Source of the DNA: Prevotellaceae bacterium UBA4359
GTDB lineage: Bacteria > Bacteroidota > Bacteroidia > Bacteroidales > Bacteroidaceae
Assembly: GCA_002393555.1 (NCBI GenBank)
Contig: DGSP01000082.1
Location: 16,813-34,657, forward strand
Length of the DNA: 17,845 nucleotides
Direction of reading: 5' to 3'
Of this stretch, positions 6,925-14,914 are shown in pieces; position 1 is the first letter of the stretch; every line of letters starts with the position of its first letter. The translations under genes and the position numbers were made by a program. Under the pieces are notes generated by a model. The model made no database searches. It was not told where the DNA came from and saw nothing but the letters and a program-made list of their open reading frames with translations.

Positions 6925-7167
6925 ATGACAAAAGGTGATGGTATCGCATTGGCCGCTGCATTTCTGGGCGGTGCAATTGCTGGAGCAGCAGTAGGTCTGC
7001 TTTTTGCTCCTGAGAAAGGTGAAGACCAGCGTGCAAAAATCAAGGAAGCGCTCGAAAAGCGTGGCATCAAACTGGACAAGGAGGGATTTGACAAACTTGT
7101 GGATGAAATCAAGAACATCGGCAAGAAGAAGGAGGCCGTTCCTGCTGAAGACTTTGATGCCGAATAG
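6925..7167 (+). CDS. YtxH-like small membrane protein
   Basis: The 80-aa product has one Gly/Ala-rich hydrophobic segment (about 7-27, 'IALAAAFLGGAIAGAAVGLL') followed directly by 'FAPEKGEDQRAKI', the hallmark of YtxH-like proteins, and then an amphipathic Lys/Glu-rich helix to the acidic end. YtxH-like proteins are general-stress associated in Firmicutes; their molecular role is unclear. The frame is open upstream to 6802, but that region holds the promoter and the start at 6925 gives the right length, so I reject the longer form. It heads a three-gene envelope operon. Confidence 0.85.
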   Translation: MTKGDGIALAAAFLGGAIAGAAVGLLFAPEKGEDQRAKIKEALEKRGIKLDKEGFDKLVDEIKNIGKKKEAVPAEDFDAE

Positions 7168-7208
7168 GTGTCATGGACTTCTGAAGTCTTATCTTGATTG
7201 GACATGAC

Positions 7209-7661
7209 ATGAATGTAGATACATCCAACAGATTCAGCGAGGACTTCCGTCGCTTGGCCTACCGCGTGGAACGTTACCTGCGCCTGGAGGCCACGGAGCG
7301 TCTGACGGTGGTGACCTCGTTCGTGGTGCTGGCCGCTGTCACTTTGGCACTGGCCACGAGTGCCATCTTCTTCCTGAGCACGGGCTTGGTGAAAACGCTG
7401 ACCCTGCTGACTGGCAGTGAGATGCTGAGTTACTACATCGTGGGCGGTGGCCTGTTGCTCATCATCCTGCTGGTCTTCCTGCTGCGTAAGCCTCTGATAG
7501 AGAATCCGTTTGTGAGGATGTTCAGCGAGCAGTTGCTGAATGTGCCCACCCTGACGGAACAGATGGTGAGCAAGCGGCCCAAGGATGAGCAGATACGCAA
7601 GTTGGCCGAGAGCCTGGTGCAGGAGTTGGACGACTATGACGAGGAAGGAGGTGGGCGATGA
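7209..7661 (+). CDS. Holin-X-like two-helix membrane protein
   Basis: The 150-aa protein has a basic N-terminal helix (about 10-35), two membrane helices (about 36-62 'VVTSFVVLAAVTLALATSA' and about 72-93 'IVGGGLLLIILLVFLL'), and a charged tail ending in 'DDYDEEGGG'. This is the layout of the phage holin family related to actinobacterial holin-X. These are usually chromosomal stress or envelope proteins rather than true holins, and no phage genes are near. I chose ATG 7209 over an in-frame TTG at 7194. It overlaps the next gene by ATGA. Confidence 0.75.
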   Translation: MNVDTSNRFSEDFRRLAYRVERYLRLEATERLTVVTSFVVLAAVTLALATSAIFFLSTGLVKTLTLLTGSEMLSYYIVGGGLLLIILLVFLLRKPLIENPFVRMFSEQLLNVPTLTEQMVSKRPKDEQIRKLAESLVQELDDYDEEGGGR

Positions 7662-7903
7662 ACAACACCAAGTATATGTCGCTGAAGGACATCCGCGCTG
7701 AGAAAGAACATACGAAACGCCAGATTAGTTATGGTGTTGACCGTGTGAAGAATGACATAGAAGACTGTTTTGTGTCGCCCAGCAGCATTTTCCTCCGCTC
7801 TTCCAACAAGTACATGAACTACATCGGATATGCCATATCGGCCTATAAGACTGCGATGACCCTGAAAGGGGTGTTCAGTTTCTTCTCGCGAAAGAGAAGG
7901 TGA
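7658..7903 (+). CDS. Small basic protein of the YtxH-holin operon
   Basis: The 81-aa product is not a family I can name. It has a charged N-terminal helix (about 10-35, 'IRAEKEHTKRQISYGVDRVK') and a weakly hydrophobic C-terminal half (about 52-75, 'YIGYAISAYKTAMTLKGVF') before a basic end 'SRKRR', which suggests peripheral membrane association. The start overlaps the holin-like stop by ATGA, so the two are translationally coupled. The same three-gene order is common in Bacteroidetes as far as I recall. Confidence 0.7.
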   Translation: MNNTKYMSLKDIRAEKEHTKRQISYGVDRVKNDIEDCFVSPSSIFLRSSNKYMNYIGYAISAYKTAMTLKGVFSFFSRKRR

Positions 7904-7940
7904 GCAGAGGAGGCTGATGTGTGCTGCAGAAATGAGAGGT

Positions 7941-8003
7941 GAGAAGTGAAAAATCCTACTTTACCCTGTCTGGGAGGGTGAGAATAAGGATTTTTCACTT
8001 TTC
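7941..8003 (+). repeat. Imperfect 17-bp inverted repeat, likely terminator
   Basis: The arms 7941-7957 (core AGTGAAAAATCCT) and 7987-8003 (core AGGATTTTTCACT) are complementary at 16 of 17 positions across a 29-nt loop, followed by T-rich sequence. It lies between the YtxH-holin operon and recR, where a terminator is expected. GTGAAAAAT-rich palindromes of this type recur in Bacteroidetes intergenic regions. Confidence 0.6.
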
Positions 8004-8028
8004 ACTTTTCTGTTTCCACTTATTTTCG

Positions 8029-8036
8029 TACCTTTG
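8029..8036 (+). promoter_or_regulatory. Probable -7 box for recR
   Basis: TACCTTTG matches TAnnTTTG and lies 34 nt before the recR start. I see no clear TTTG at the expected -33 distance, which overlaps the T-rich arm of the inverted repeat. Confidence 0.5.
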
Positions 8037-8070
8037 CACTCAAATTTGGGATATAGCAAGTGAGAGAGAC

Positions 8071-8688
8071 ATGAATCAGCAGTATTCGTCGGCATTGCTC
8101 GAACGTGCCGTAGATGAGTTTTCAAAACTGCCCGGTGTCGGACGCAAGACCGCCATGCGACTCGTTCTGCACATGCTGCGTCTGGATGTTGGCAAGATTG
8201 ATGCTTTCACGGATGCTGTCTCGACGTTGTGCCACGAAGTGCACTACTGCCAGGTGTGTCACAACATCAGCGATGAGGATGTCTGCCAAATCTGTGCCAA
8301 TCCCTCGCGTGACGCATCGACCATCTGTGTGGTGGAGAATGTGCAGGACGTGATGGCGATAGAGCAGACGATGCAGTACAGGGGACTCTACCATGTGCTG
8401 GGCGGTGTCATCTCGCCGATGGACGGGGTGGGACCTGGCGAACTGGAAATCGGAAGTCTGGTGGACCGTGTGGCCAAGGGTGGGGTGGAAGAGGTGATTT
8501 TTGCCTTGAGTTCGACGATGGAAGGCGACTCCACCAACTTCTACATCTCGCGGCGGCTGAAGGACTATCCGGAGGTGAAGTTGACGGTGCTGGCGCGTGG
8601 CATGAGCATCAACGATGAGTTGCAATACACCGATGAAGTGACTCTGGGCCGGTCGCTGGTGAACCGTGTGCCTTTCACGGGAAAGTGA
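8071..8688 (+). CDS. recR: Recombination mediator protein RecR
   Basis: This 205-aa protein matches RecR in length and domain order: an N-terminal helix-hairpin-helix (about 10-36, 'FSKLPGVGRKTAMR'), a four-cysteine zinc finger (Cys60, Cys63, Cys72, Cys75), a Toprim domain (from about 84, 'ICVVENVQDVMAIE'), and a C-terminal 'LARG' stretch. With RecO and RecF it loads RecA onto gapped single-stranded DNA during repair in the cytoplasm. The frame extends upstream to 7939, but that stretch lies across the inverted repeat and promoter and is not RecR-like, so ATG 8071 is the start. A membrane protein gene follows 29 nt downstream. Confidence 0.95.
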   Translation: MNQQYSSALLERAVDEFSKLPGVGRKTAMRLVLHMLRLDVGKIDAFTDAVSTLCHEVHYCQVCHNISDEDVCQICANPSRDASTICVVENVQDVMAIEQTMQYRGLYHVLGGVISPMDGVGPGELEIGSLVDRVAKGGVEEVIFALSSTMEGDSTNFYISRRLKDYPEVKLTVLARGMSINDELQYTDEVTLGRSLVNRVPFTGK

Positions 8689-8717
8689 GGGCATGCAGGT
8701 AAAGGAATTTTAGAACA

Positions 8718-9170
8718 ATGATTAAATATATACAGAAATTACAGAATCTTCTGCGAATCGAGATGGGCGTGGCTTGGCTGCTGATGGTGGTGGCGATTGT
8801 GCTGGGCGAACTGGATGTGATACCCAATGGATTGGTGTTGCCACATTCGGCTGATGAGTTTAAGTTGAACACAGCGGCTATTGTGCTGACAGTGGTGGGC
8901 ATTCCAGTGGCGCTGAAACTCTTCACGCTGAACACGACGAAAGGACTGCGCCGCATGAACAATGAGGAGGCACTGAAGTCTTACCATGTGTGGAGTGCTG
9001 TGCGGCTGGGCATCTTGTGTCTGGGTGCTGTTTTCTCCATTGCGGTCTATTATCTTGCCACGAGTGTGAGTGGCGCGTTTTGTGCGTTGATTGCTGCCTT
9101 TGCCACACTTTACTGCTGGCCTTCGGGAGCGAAGATTTCGGCCTATCTGGAGGGGGTGAATAAAGAATAA
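8718..9170 (+). CDS. Four-helix inner-membrane protein, function unknown
   Basis: The 150-aa product has four hydrophobic segments (about 15-32, 51-69, 93-112 and 116-135) with short loops and a 'TLNTTKGLRRMNNEEAL' cytosolic-type loop between the second and third. I cannot name a family. It is an integral inner-membrane protein. The gene lies 29 nt after recR and only 6 nt before the glycosyltransferase gene, so the three are likely co-transcribed. I see no catalytic motif. Confidence 0.75.
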   Translation: MIKYIQKLQNLLRIEMGVAWLLMVVAIVLGELDVIPNGLVLPHSADEFKLNTAAIVLTVVGIPVALKLFTLNTTKGLRRMNNEEALKSYHVWSAVRLGILCLGAVFSIAVYYLATSVSGAFCALIAAFATLYCWPSGAKISAYLEGVNKE

Positions 9171-9176
9171 GCGAGG

Positions 9177-10346
9177 ATGAAACTTTCTATTGTCATAGTA
9201 AACTACAATGTGCGCTATTACCTTGAACAATGTCTGCTCTCGGTGGAGAAGGCGTTGCTCGGAGTGTCGGGCGAAGTGTTTGTGGTTGACAATAACAGCA
9301 CGGACGACTCTGTACCCTATTTGCGGACTAAGTTTCCGTGGGTTCGCTACATCGAGAACTCGGATAATGTGGGTTTCTCGCGTGCTAACAATCAGGCCAT
9401 TCGGGAGGCTCGTGGCGAGTATGTGCTGCTGCTGAATCCCGACACCTTCGTGGGTGAGCGAACCCTGCGTGAGTGTATAGATTTTATGGACAAGAATCCG
9501 CAGGCTGGTATGTGTGGCGTGGGAATGTTGCGTGTCGATGGTTCGTTTGCGCCAGAGTCTCGCAGGGGAGTGCCAACTCCTTTTGTTGCGTTCTGCAAGA
9601 TGACGGGTTTGGGTTCGTTGTTTCCCAAAAGCCGGCTGTTCGGACGATACTATATGCAGTACCTCAACAAGCAGTCTATCAATCCGATAGAGATTGTTAG
9701 TGGTGCTTTCATGTTCATTCGTCGGGCTGCGTTGAATCAGGTGGGACTGCTGGATGAAACTTTCTTCATGTATGGTGAGGATATCGACATCAGTTACCGT
9801 GTGTTGAAGGCGGGCTTTAAGAACTATTATCTGCCCACCCACATTCTTCACTATAAGGGAGAGAGTACGAAGAAAGATTCTATCAAATATGTGAATGCTT
9901 TCCACAAGGCAATGGTGATTTTCTTTAAGAAGCACTTTGCCCACTATAGTGCCATCTATTCGGCTTTCATCACCTTGACGGTGTTCATGCGTGGTGTGAT
10001 GTCCTACTTGATGCAGAAGTCCTACGCTCTGTCGCGCAAGAGGATGGAGATGAAGCGCCAGAAGTTCTTGATTGTGAGCGATGGACAAAACCTCGATGAC
10101 ATGAAATTGATAGCCGAAAAGCATGGGTTTAAGTATGATGTGTTTCATTCACGCTTGGGCGATATGCCGAGTACGGACGTGCTGTATAGGGATTATGACT
10201 ATATTGTGTTCGACACGAGCCGTTATCCCTTCAGTTCCATCTTGGAGTTCTTCCGACACGACGGTTCCTTCCGTCAAAGTCCTTTTATCGCCACATACAT
10301 CCCTTCGAACAGGTCAATCATGACGTTCCAGGGTGCCATCAATTGA
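9177..10346 (+). CDS. Family 2 glycosyltransferase with extra C-terminal domain
   Basis: The 389-aa protein has a GT-A catalytic domain (about 1-240). The features are 'SIVIVNYNVRYYLEQCLLSV' at the start, 'VVDNNSTDDS' (37-45), 'NVGFSRANN' (64-72), a DxD-type 'NPDT' (87-90) for metal and nucleotide sugar, and 'GEDIDISYR' (200-208) with the likely catalytic base. These are typical of rhamnosyl or related transferases in polysaccharide assembly. A hydrophobic stretch (about 258-280) may anchor it to the inner membrane. Residues about 295-389 form an extra domain ('QKFLIVSDG', 'DYDYIVFDTSRYPFSS') that I cannot place. It starts 6 nt after the upstream gene, behind a 'GAGG' ribosome-binding site. 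The sugar specificity is unknown. Confidence 0.88.
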   Translation: MKLSIVIVNYNVRYYLEQCLLSVEKALLGVSGEVFVVDNNSTDDSVPYLRTKFPWVRYIENSDNVGFSRANNQAIREARGEYVLLLNPDTFVGERTLRECIDFMDKNPQAGMCGVGMLRVDGSFAPESRRGVPTPFVAFCKMTGLGSLFPKSRLFGRYYMQYLNKQSINPIEIVSGAFMFIRRAALNQVGLLDETFFMYGEDIDISYRVLKAGFKNYYLPTHILHYKGESTKKDSIKYVNAFHKAMVIFFKKHFAHYSAIYSAFITLTVFMRGVMSYLMQKSYALSRKRMEMKRQKFLIVSDGQNLDDMKLIAEKHGFKYDVFHSRLGDMPSTDVLYRDYDYIVFDTSRYPFSSILEFFRHDGSFRQSPFIATYIPSNRSIMTFQGAIN

Positions 10347-10410
10347 GTCCGCTTCCATGCTGGCTCTTCACCAATTATTTAACAAGAAAAAATCAATAAC
10401 AAACACATAT

Positions 10411-11262
10411 ATGTTACGTATAGCAGTACAATCAAAGGGCCGTCTCTTCGAAGACACCATGAATCTTCTGAAAGAGACTGGCATTAAAGTGAGTTCGAGC
10501 AAGCGTACTTTGCTTGTTCAGGCTTCTAACTTTCCGCTCGAAGTGCTTTTCCTTCGCGACGATGACATTCCACAGACGGTGGCCGACGGTGTGGCCGATG
10601 TGGGCATCGTGGGCGAGAACGAGTTTGTGGAACGTTGCGAAAATGCCGATGTCGTGAAGCGTCTGGGATTCAGCAAATGCCGCATCTCGCTGGCCATTCC
10701 CAAGGCTGTCGATTATCCGGGTGTGGAATGGTTCAATGGCAAGAAGATTGCCACTTCTTATCCTGTCATTCTGAAGAAATTCTTGGACGAGAAAGGGGTG
10801 AAGACCGACATCCATGTCATTCAGGGTTCAGTGGAGATTGCTCCGGGTATTGGACTTGCTGATGGCATTTTCGACATCGTCAGTTCAGGTTCCACGTTGG
10901 TGAGCAACAACCTGAAGGAGGTGGAAGTGGTGATGAAGAGCGAGGCATTGCTGATTGGCAACAAAAATCTTGACGAAGAGAAAAAGGCCATTCTGGACGA
11001 CTTGCTGTTCCGCATCAACTCTGTGCTCATTGCTGAAGACAAGAAGTATGTGCGCATGAATGCACCTAAGGCACGTCTGGCTGAAATCGTGGAAGTGCTG
11101 CCAGGACTGAAGAGTCCGACCATCATTCCCTTGGCTGACGAAGAATGGTGTTCTGTTCACGCTGTGCTTGACGAGAAACATTTCTGGGAGATTGTGGGGC
11201 AGTTGAAGTCGCTCGGTGCCGAAGGCATCTTGGTGACACCTATTGAAAAGATGATTCTGTAA
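10411..11262 (+). CDS. hisG: ATP phosphoribosyltransferase (long form)
   Basis: This 283-aa enzyme makes phosphoribosyl-ATP from ATP and PRPP, the first step of histidine synthesis. The N-terminal 'RIAVQSKGRLFEDT' is diagnostic, and the PRPP-binding signature lies at about 142-163 ('GIGLADGIFDIVSSGST'). Length and the C-terminal segment (about 206-283) show the hexameric long form, whose last domain binds histidine for feedback inhibition, so no HisZ partner is needed. The ORF is open upstream to 10333, overlapping the glycosyltransferase, but homology begins at the ATG at 10411. It is the first of the clustered his genes. I find no leader peptide or clear promoter in the 64-nt gap. Confidence 0.96.
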   Translation: MLRIAVQSKGRLFEDTMNLLKETGIKVSSSKRTLLVQASNFPLEVLFLRDDDIPQTVADGVADVGIVGENEFVERCENADVVKRLGFSKCRISLAIPKAVDYPGVEWFNGKKIATSYPVILKKFLDEKGVKTDIHVIQGSVEIAPGIGLADGIFDIVSSGSTLVSNNLKEVEVVMKSEALLIGNKNLDEEKKAILDDLLFRINSVLIAEDKKYVRMNAPKARLAEIVEVLPGLKSPTIIPLADEEWCSVHAVLDEKHFWEIVGQLKSLGAEGILVTPIEKMIL

Positions 11263-11317
11263 CCAGATGTGCCAGAAGCCTTTGCGCGGAATGGTACATA
11301 AAAAAGATAAATCTAAG

Positions 11318-12598
11318 ATGAACATCATAAAATACCCCAGCAGGACTGAATGGACCATTTTGCTGGAACGTCCTCATCGCGATGCTTCCGAACTGCGCGA
11401 GACGGTACTCTCTGTGCTTGACCAGATTCGACTGTATGGAGATTCGGCTGTGAAAGCCTTTGAGGAGAAGTTCGACAAAGTGCGGCTCGACTCTTTGGCT
11501 GTTTCCAAGGCGGAGATGGACGAGGCTGAAAGTCTGGTGTCTGATGACTTGAAAGAGGCTCTGAAACTGGCACATGCCAACATCGAGAAGTTCCATGCCT
11601 CGCAAAAGTTTGAAGGTGAGAAGGTGGAAACGGCTCCAGGCGTGGTGTGTTGGCAGAAATCTGTTGCCATCGAAAAAGTTGGCCTCTATATTCCTGGAGG
11701 TACGGCTCCGCTCTTCTCGACCGTGCTGATGCTGGCAACTCCTGCCAAGATTGCAGGATGTAAGGAGATTGTGCTTTGTACCCCTCCTAACCGTGAGGGC
11801 AAGGTGAATCCGGCCATTCTTGTGGCTTCCAAGATTGCAGGTGTGAACAGAATCTTCAAGGCTGGCGGTGTGCAGGCTATTGGTGCGATGGCATACGGAA
11901 CTGAGTCAGTGCCGAAGGTGAGCAAGATTTTCGGTCCGGGCAATCAGTTCGTCATGGCTGCCAAGCAGCAGGTGAGCCTGCATGAGGTGGCGATTGACAT
12001 GCCTGCAGGCCCTTCTGAGGTGGCTGTGGTGGCTGACGATACTGCCAATCCAGTATTTGTGGCTGCCGATTTGCTCTCTCAGGCAGAGCATGGTGTGGAT
12101 TCGCAGGTGATTCTCATTACCACTTCCGAGTCGATGGCTGAAAAGGTGAATGCAGAGGTGGATAGGCAATTGGCATTGCTGCCTCGCAAGGAGATGGCGG
12201 AAAAGTCTTTACAGTACTCCAAACTCATCATCGTGCAGAGCATGGAAGAGGTGGTGGAGATGACTAACGAGTATGCTCCTGAACATCTGATTTTGGCTGT
12301 GAAAGACTATATGGACATTGCCGACAGGGTGGTGAATGCAGGGAGTGTTTTTCTTGGAAACTATTCATGTGAGTCGGCTGGCGACTATGCCTCTGGCACA
12401 AATCACACGTTGCCCACTTCGGGCTATGCGAAAGCCTATAGCGGCGTGAACCTCGATTCTTTCTGCCGCAAGATTACATACCAAGAGTTGACAGCACAAG
12501 GCATTCGCTCTATTGGCCATGCAGTGGAACTGATGGCTTCGGCTGAACAACTTGATGCTCACAAGAATGCAATGACTGTAAGACTTCAATCATTATGA
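11318..12598 (+). CDS. hisD: Histidinol dehydrogenase
   Basis: The 426-aa enzyme oxidises histidinol to histidine in two NAD-dependent steps, the last reaction of the pathway. All expected residues are present: zinc ligands Gln255 and His258 in 'LLSQAEHG', Asp356 in 'ESAGDYASG', and His415 in 'LDAHKNA', plus the Glu322-His323 catalytic pair in 'YAPEHL'. The signature 'KIFGPGNQFVMAAK' is at about 203-216. I chose ATG 11318, which gives the family's usual length, over an in-frame start at 11267. It follows hisG after 55 nt and overlaps hisC by ATGA, which implies translational coupling. Confidence 0.97.
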   Translation: MNIIKYPSRTEWTILLERPHRDASELRETVLSVLDQIRLYGDSAVKAFEEKFDKVRLDSLAVSKAEMDEAESLVSDDLKEALKLAHANIEKFHASQKFEGEKVETAPGVVCWQKSVAIEKVGLYIPGGTAPLFSTVLMLATPAKIAGCKEIVLCTPPNREGKVNPAILVASKIAGVNRIFKAGGVQAIGAMAYGTESVPKVSKIFGPGNQFVMAAKQQVSLHEVAIDMPAGPSEVAVVADDTANPVFVAADLLSQAEHGVDSQVILITTSESMAEKVNAEVDRQLALLPRKEMAEKSLQYSKLIIVQSMEEVVEMTNEYAPEHLILAVKDYMDIADRVVNAGSVFLGNYSCESAGDYASGTNHTLPTSGYAKAYSGVNLDSFCRKITYQELTAQGIRSIGHAVELMASAEQLDAHKNAMTVRLQSL

Positions 12599-13632
12599 AA
12601 CCTTTACAAGAATTAGTGCGCCCCAACATTTGGGCTCTCAAACCGTACAGTTGCGCCCGAGATGAGTTTAAGGGGGTGAAGGCCGATGCTTTCCTCGATG
12701 CCAACGAGAACCCCTATCCCAATGGCGTGAATCGCTATCCCGACCCTTTGCAGGAAGAACTGAAACAGGTGATTTCCCCTTTGAAAGGTGTTCCTGTCAG
12801 CAACATTTTCCTGGGCAATGGAAGTGATGAGGCGATAGACCTCCCGTACCGCATCTTCTGCCGTCCAGGCAAGGACAACGTGGTGGCTATTGACCCCACA
12901 TACGGCATGTACGAGGTGTGTGCTGACGTGAACGATGTGGAGTATCGCAAGGTGTCACTCAGCCAGGACTATGACCTTGACCCCGACGCTTTGCTGGCAG
13001 CGTGTGACGAGAACACAAAAATCATCTTTATCTGTTCGCCCAACAATCCGACGGGCAACGCTTTCCTGAGAGAGAAGATAGAAAAGGTTATCGAAAACTT
13101 TCAGGGCATCGTGATAGTGGATGAGGCTTACAGCGATTTCTCTGCTCAGAAGCCTTTCCGTCTCGACATTCAGAAATATCCCAATCTTATCGTCTTAGCC
13201 ACTTTCTCCAAGGCATGGGGTGCTGCCGGCATACGTCTGGGTATGGCATTTGCCAGTACCGACATCATTGCCTTGTTCAACAAGGTGAAGTATCCCTACA
13301 ACGTGAATGTGCTCACACAGAAGAAAGGTTTGGAGATATTAAGTAATGTGACGTTGCTGCAACGCCACATCACGATGATTCTTGAAGAACGTGTGACACT
13401 CATCAAGTCGCTGAATCTCTTGCCAATCTGTAAAAAAGTCTATTCCACCGATGCCAACTTTATCTTGGTTCGTGTGACGGATGCCGATGGCATTTACAAA
13501 TATCTGGTGCAGAAAGGAGTCATTGTGCGCAACCGTAATCGTGTGCATCTGTGTGGCGACTGCCTCCGCATCACGGTGGGGACAAAGGATGAGAATACGA
13601 AACTGCTCTCGGCGTTAAGGCAATACATATAA
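12595..13632 (+). CDS. hisC: Histidinol-phosphate aminotransferase
   Basis: This 345-aa PLP enzyme converts imidazole-acetol phosphate and glutamate to histidinol phosphate. 'DANENPYP' (35-42) marks the HisC substrate-binding start, 'SPNNPTG' (148-154) and 'DEAYSDF' (176-182) are fold type I cofactor contacts, and Lys206 in 'TFSKAWGAAGIRLGMA' forms the Schiff base. The C-terminal 'VIVRNR' and 'CLRITVGT' motifs are typical. The start codon overlaps the hisD stop by ATGA. Confidence 0.96.
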   Translation: MKPLQELVRPNIWALKPYSCARDEFKGVKADAFLDANENPYPNGVNRYPDPLQEELKQVISPLKGVPVSNIFLGNGSDEAIDLPYRIFCRPGKDNVVAIDPTYGMYEVCADVNDVEYRKVSLSQDYDLDPDALLAACDENTKIIFICSPNNPTGNAFLREKIEKVIENFQGIVIVDEAYSDFSAQKPFRLDIQKYPNLIVLATFSKAWGAAGIRLGMAFASTDIIALFNKVKYPYNVNVLTQKKGLEILSNVTLLQRHITMILEERVTLIKSLNLLPICKKVYSTDANFILVRVTDADGIYKYLVQKGVIVRNRNRVHLCGDCLRITVGTKDENTKLLSALRQYI

Positions 13633-13656
13633 TCAGCAGATAAACAAAATCTTATC

Positions 13657-13684
13657 GTATAAGAGAATTTTGTGTAGTTACTTA
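13657..13684 (+). repeat. Dispersed 28-bp repeat, copy 2, between hisC and hisB
   Basis: It matches positions 9-36 at 26 of 28 sites in the same orientation. It begins 25 nt after the hisC stop and ends 16 nt before hisB. Only this copy carries a small hairpin at its left edge (TCTTAT-CGT-ATAAGA, 13651-13665), and a TATAAT-like box follows at about 13683-13688. It could act as a mRNA element or as a weak internal promoter for hisB; neither is shown. Confidence 0.6.
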
Positions 13685-13700
13685 TAATAAGGAATTATCA

Positions 13701-14801
13701 ATGAAGCAAGCACTTTTCATCGACCGCGACGGCACCATCCTTGTCGAGCCGCCTGACGAACAAATAGACTCGTTCGAGAAGTTTCAGTTTGTCAGCGGCG
13801 TGATTCGCAATCTCCATTTCATCCGCGCTAAACTCGACTTTGAGTTCGTCATGGTGAGCAATCAGGACGGGCTTGGCACGGCCTCTTACCCGGAAGAAAA
13901 TTTTTGGCCTACACATAACCTCATGCTCAACACGCTGAAAAGTGAGGGCATCACCTTCGACAACATCCTTATCGACCGTTCTTTCCCTGCCGACAATCTG
14001 CCCACCCGCAAGCCCGGAACAGGCATGCTGGGCAAATACATGACAGGAGAGTACGACTTGGCCAACAGTTACGTGATTGGGGACCGCCAGACAGACAAGC
14101 AACTGGCGCAGAACCTTGGATGCAAGTATCTCATTTTGGGTGATAATGTACAGTCGTGGGATGAAATCGCCGAGATTCTTTTTGCAGGAGAACGCAAGGC
14201 TTCAGTGCGCCGCACCACAAAAGAGACTGACATTGACATCAGCCTCAATCTCGACGGAACAGGACAGTGCGACATCTGTACAGGCATAGGCTTTTTCGAT
14301 CACATGTTGGAGCAGATAGGCAAGCATGGTTCCATCGACCTCCGCATCCATGTGAAGGGCGACCTCAATGTAGATGAACACCACACCATCGAAGACACAG
14401 GCATTGCCCTCGGTGAGTGCATCGCCAAGGCTTTGGGCGATAAGCGTGGCATTGAACGCTACGGCTTTGACCTCAATGGTTCTGCCGACACTTACGGCTA
14501 CACACTCCCGATGGACGACTGTCTCTGCCAGGTGGCGCTCGACTTTGGCGGTCGTGCTTGGCTCGTGTGGGATGCTGACTTCAAACGTGAGCGGGTGGGG
14601 GACATGCCCACTGAAATGTTCCTCCATTTCTTCAAGTCCTTCAGCGATGCAGCCCGCATGAACCTCAACATCAAGGCCGAAGGCGACAACGAACATCACA
14701 AAATCGAAGGAATCTTCAAGGCACTTGCCCGCAGCATCAAGATGGCGGTCAAGCGCGACATCTACAAGTTCCAGTTGCCCAGCAGCAAAGGAGTCTTGTG
14801 A
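13701..14801 (+). CDS. hisB: Bifunctional histidinol-phosphatase / imidazoleglycerol-phosphate dehydratase
   Basis: The 366-aa fusion covers steps 9 and 7 of the pathway. The N-terminal HAD phosphatase (about 1-165) has the nucleophile pair Asp8 and Asp10 in 'FIDRDGT', 'MVSNQDG' (51-57), Lys104 in 'TRKPG', and 'GDRQTD' (127-132). The C-terminal dehydratase (about 168-366) has the manganese-binding motifs 'GFFDHMLEQ' (197-205), 'DEHHTIED' (225-232) and 'EHHKIEGIFKA' (331-341). In the E. coli enzyme a Cys-His-Cys-Cys zinc loop lies before 'RKP'; here that segment is 'IDRSFPADNLPTRKP', with no Cys or His, so the zinc site is absent. It is separated from hisC by 68 nt. A strong terminator follows. 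Confidence 0.96.
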   Translation: MKQALFIDRDGTILVEPPDEQIDSFEKFQFVSGVIRNLHFIRAKLDFEFVMVSNQDGLGTASYPEENFWPTHNLMLNTLKSEGITFDNILIDRSFPADNLPTRKPGTGMLGKYMTGEYDLANSYVIGDRQTDKQLAQNLGCKYLILGDNVQSWDEIAEILFAGERKASVRRTTKETDIDISLNLDGTGQCDICTGIGFFDHMLEQIGKHGSIDLRIHVKGDLNVDEHHTIEDTGIALGECIAKALGDKRGIERYGFDLNGSADTYGYTLPMDDCLCQVALDFGGRAWLVWDADFKRERVGDMPTEMFLHFFKSFSDAARMNLNIKAEGDNEHHKIEGIFKALARSIKMAVKRDIYKFQLPSSKGVL

Positions 14802-14853
14802 AAGCATCTTTGTTATTCAGAATTTTGGGAACAAGTCATTGCCAACAATCACC

Positions 14854-14895
14854 AATAATCCCCAATCGGTTATGGCCGATTGGGGATTATTCTTT
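14854..14895 (+). terminator. Terminator after hisB
   Basis: A perfect 16-bp stem (AATAATCCCCAATCGG at 14854-14869 with its complement at 14876-14891) closes a 6-nt loop TTATGG and is followed by CTTTTA. It ends the plus-strand his cluster 52 nt after hisB. On the minus strand it also faces the end of the 57-aa peptide gene, so it may serve both convergent units. Confidence 0.88.
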
Positions 14896-14914
14896 TAGGG
14901 AAAGAGGTAAGTGG

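Noticed and set aside
7209..7661. Holin-like gene as a sign of prophage
   Set aside because: No other phage genes nearby; YtxH-holin neighbours are common chromosomal envelope operons.
8739..10148. A 469-codon open frame on the minus strand across the membrane-protein and glycosyltransferase genes
   Set aside because: His-, Gln- and Arg-rich composition is typical of an antisense shadow, and both plus-strand genes have clear signatures.
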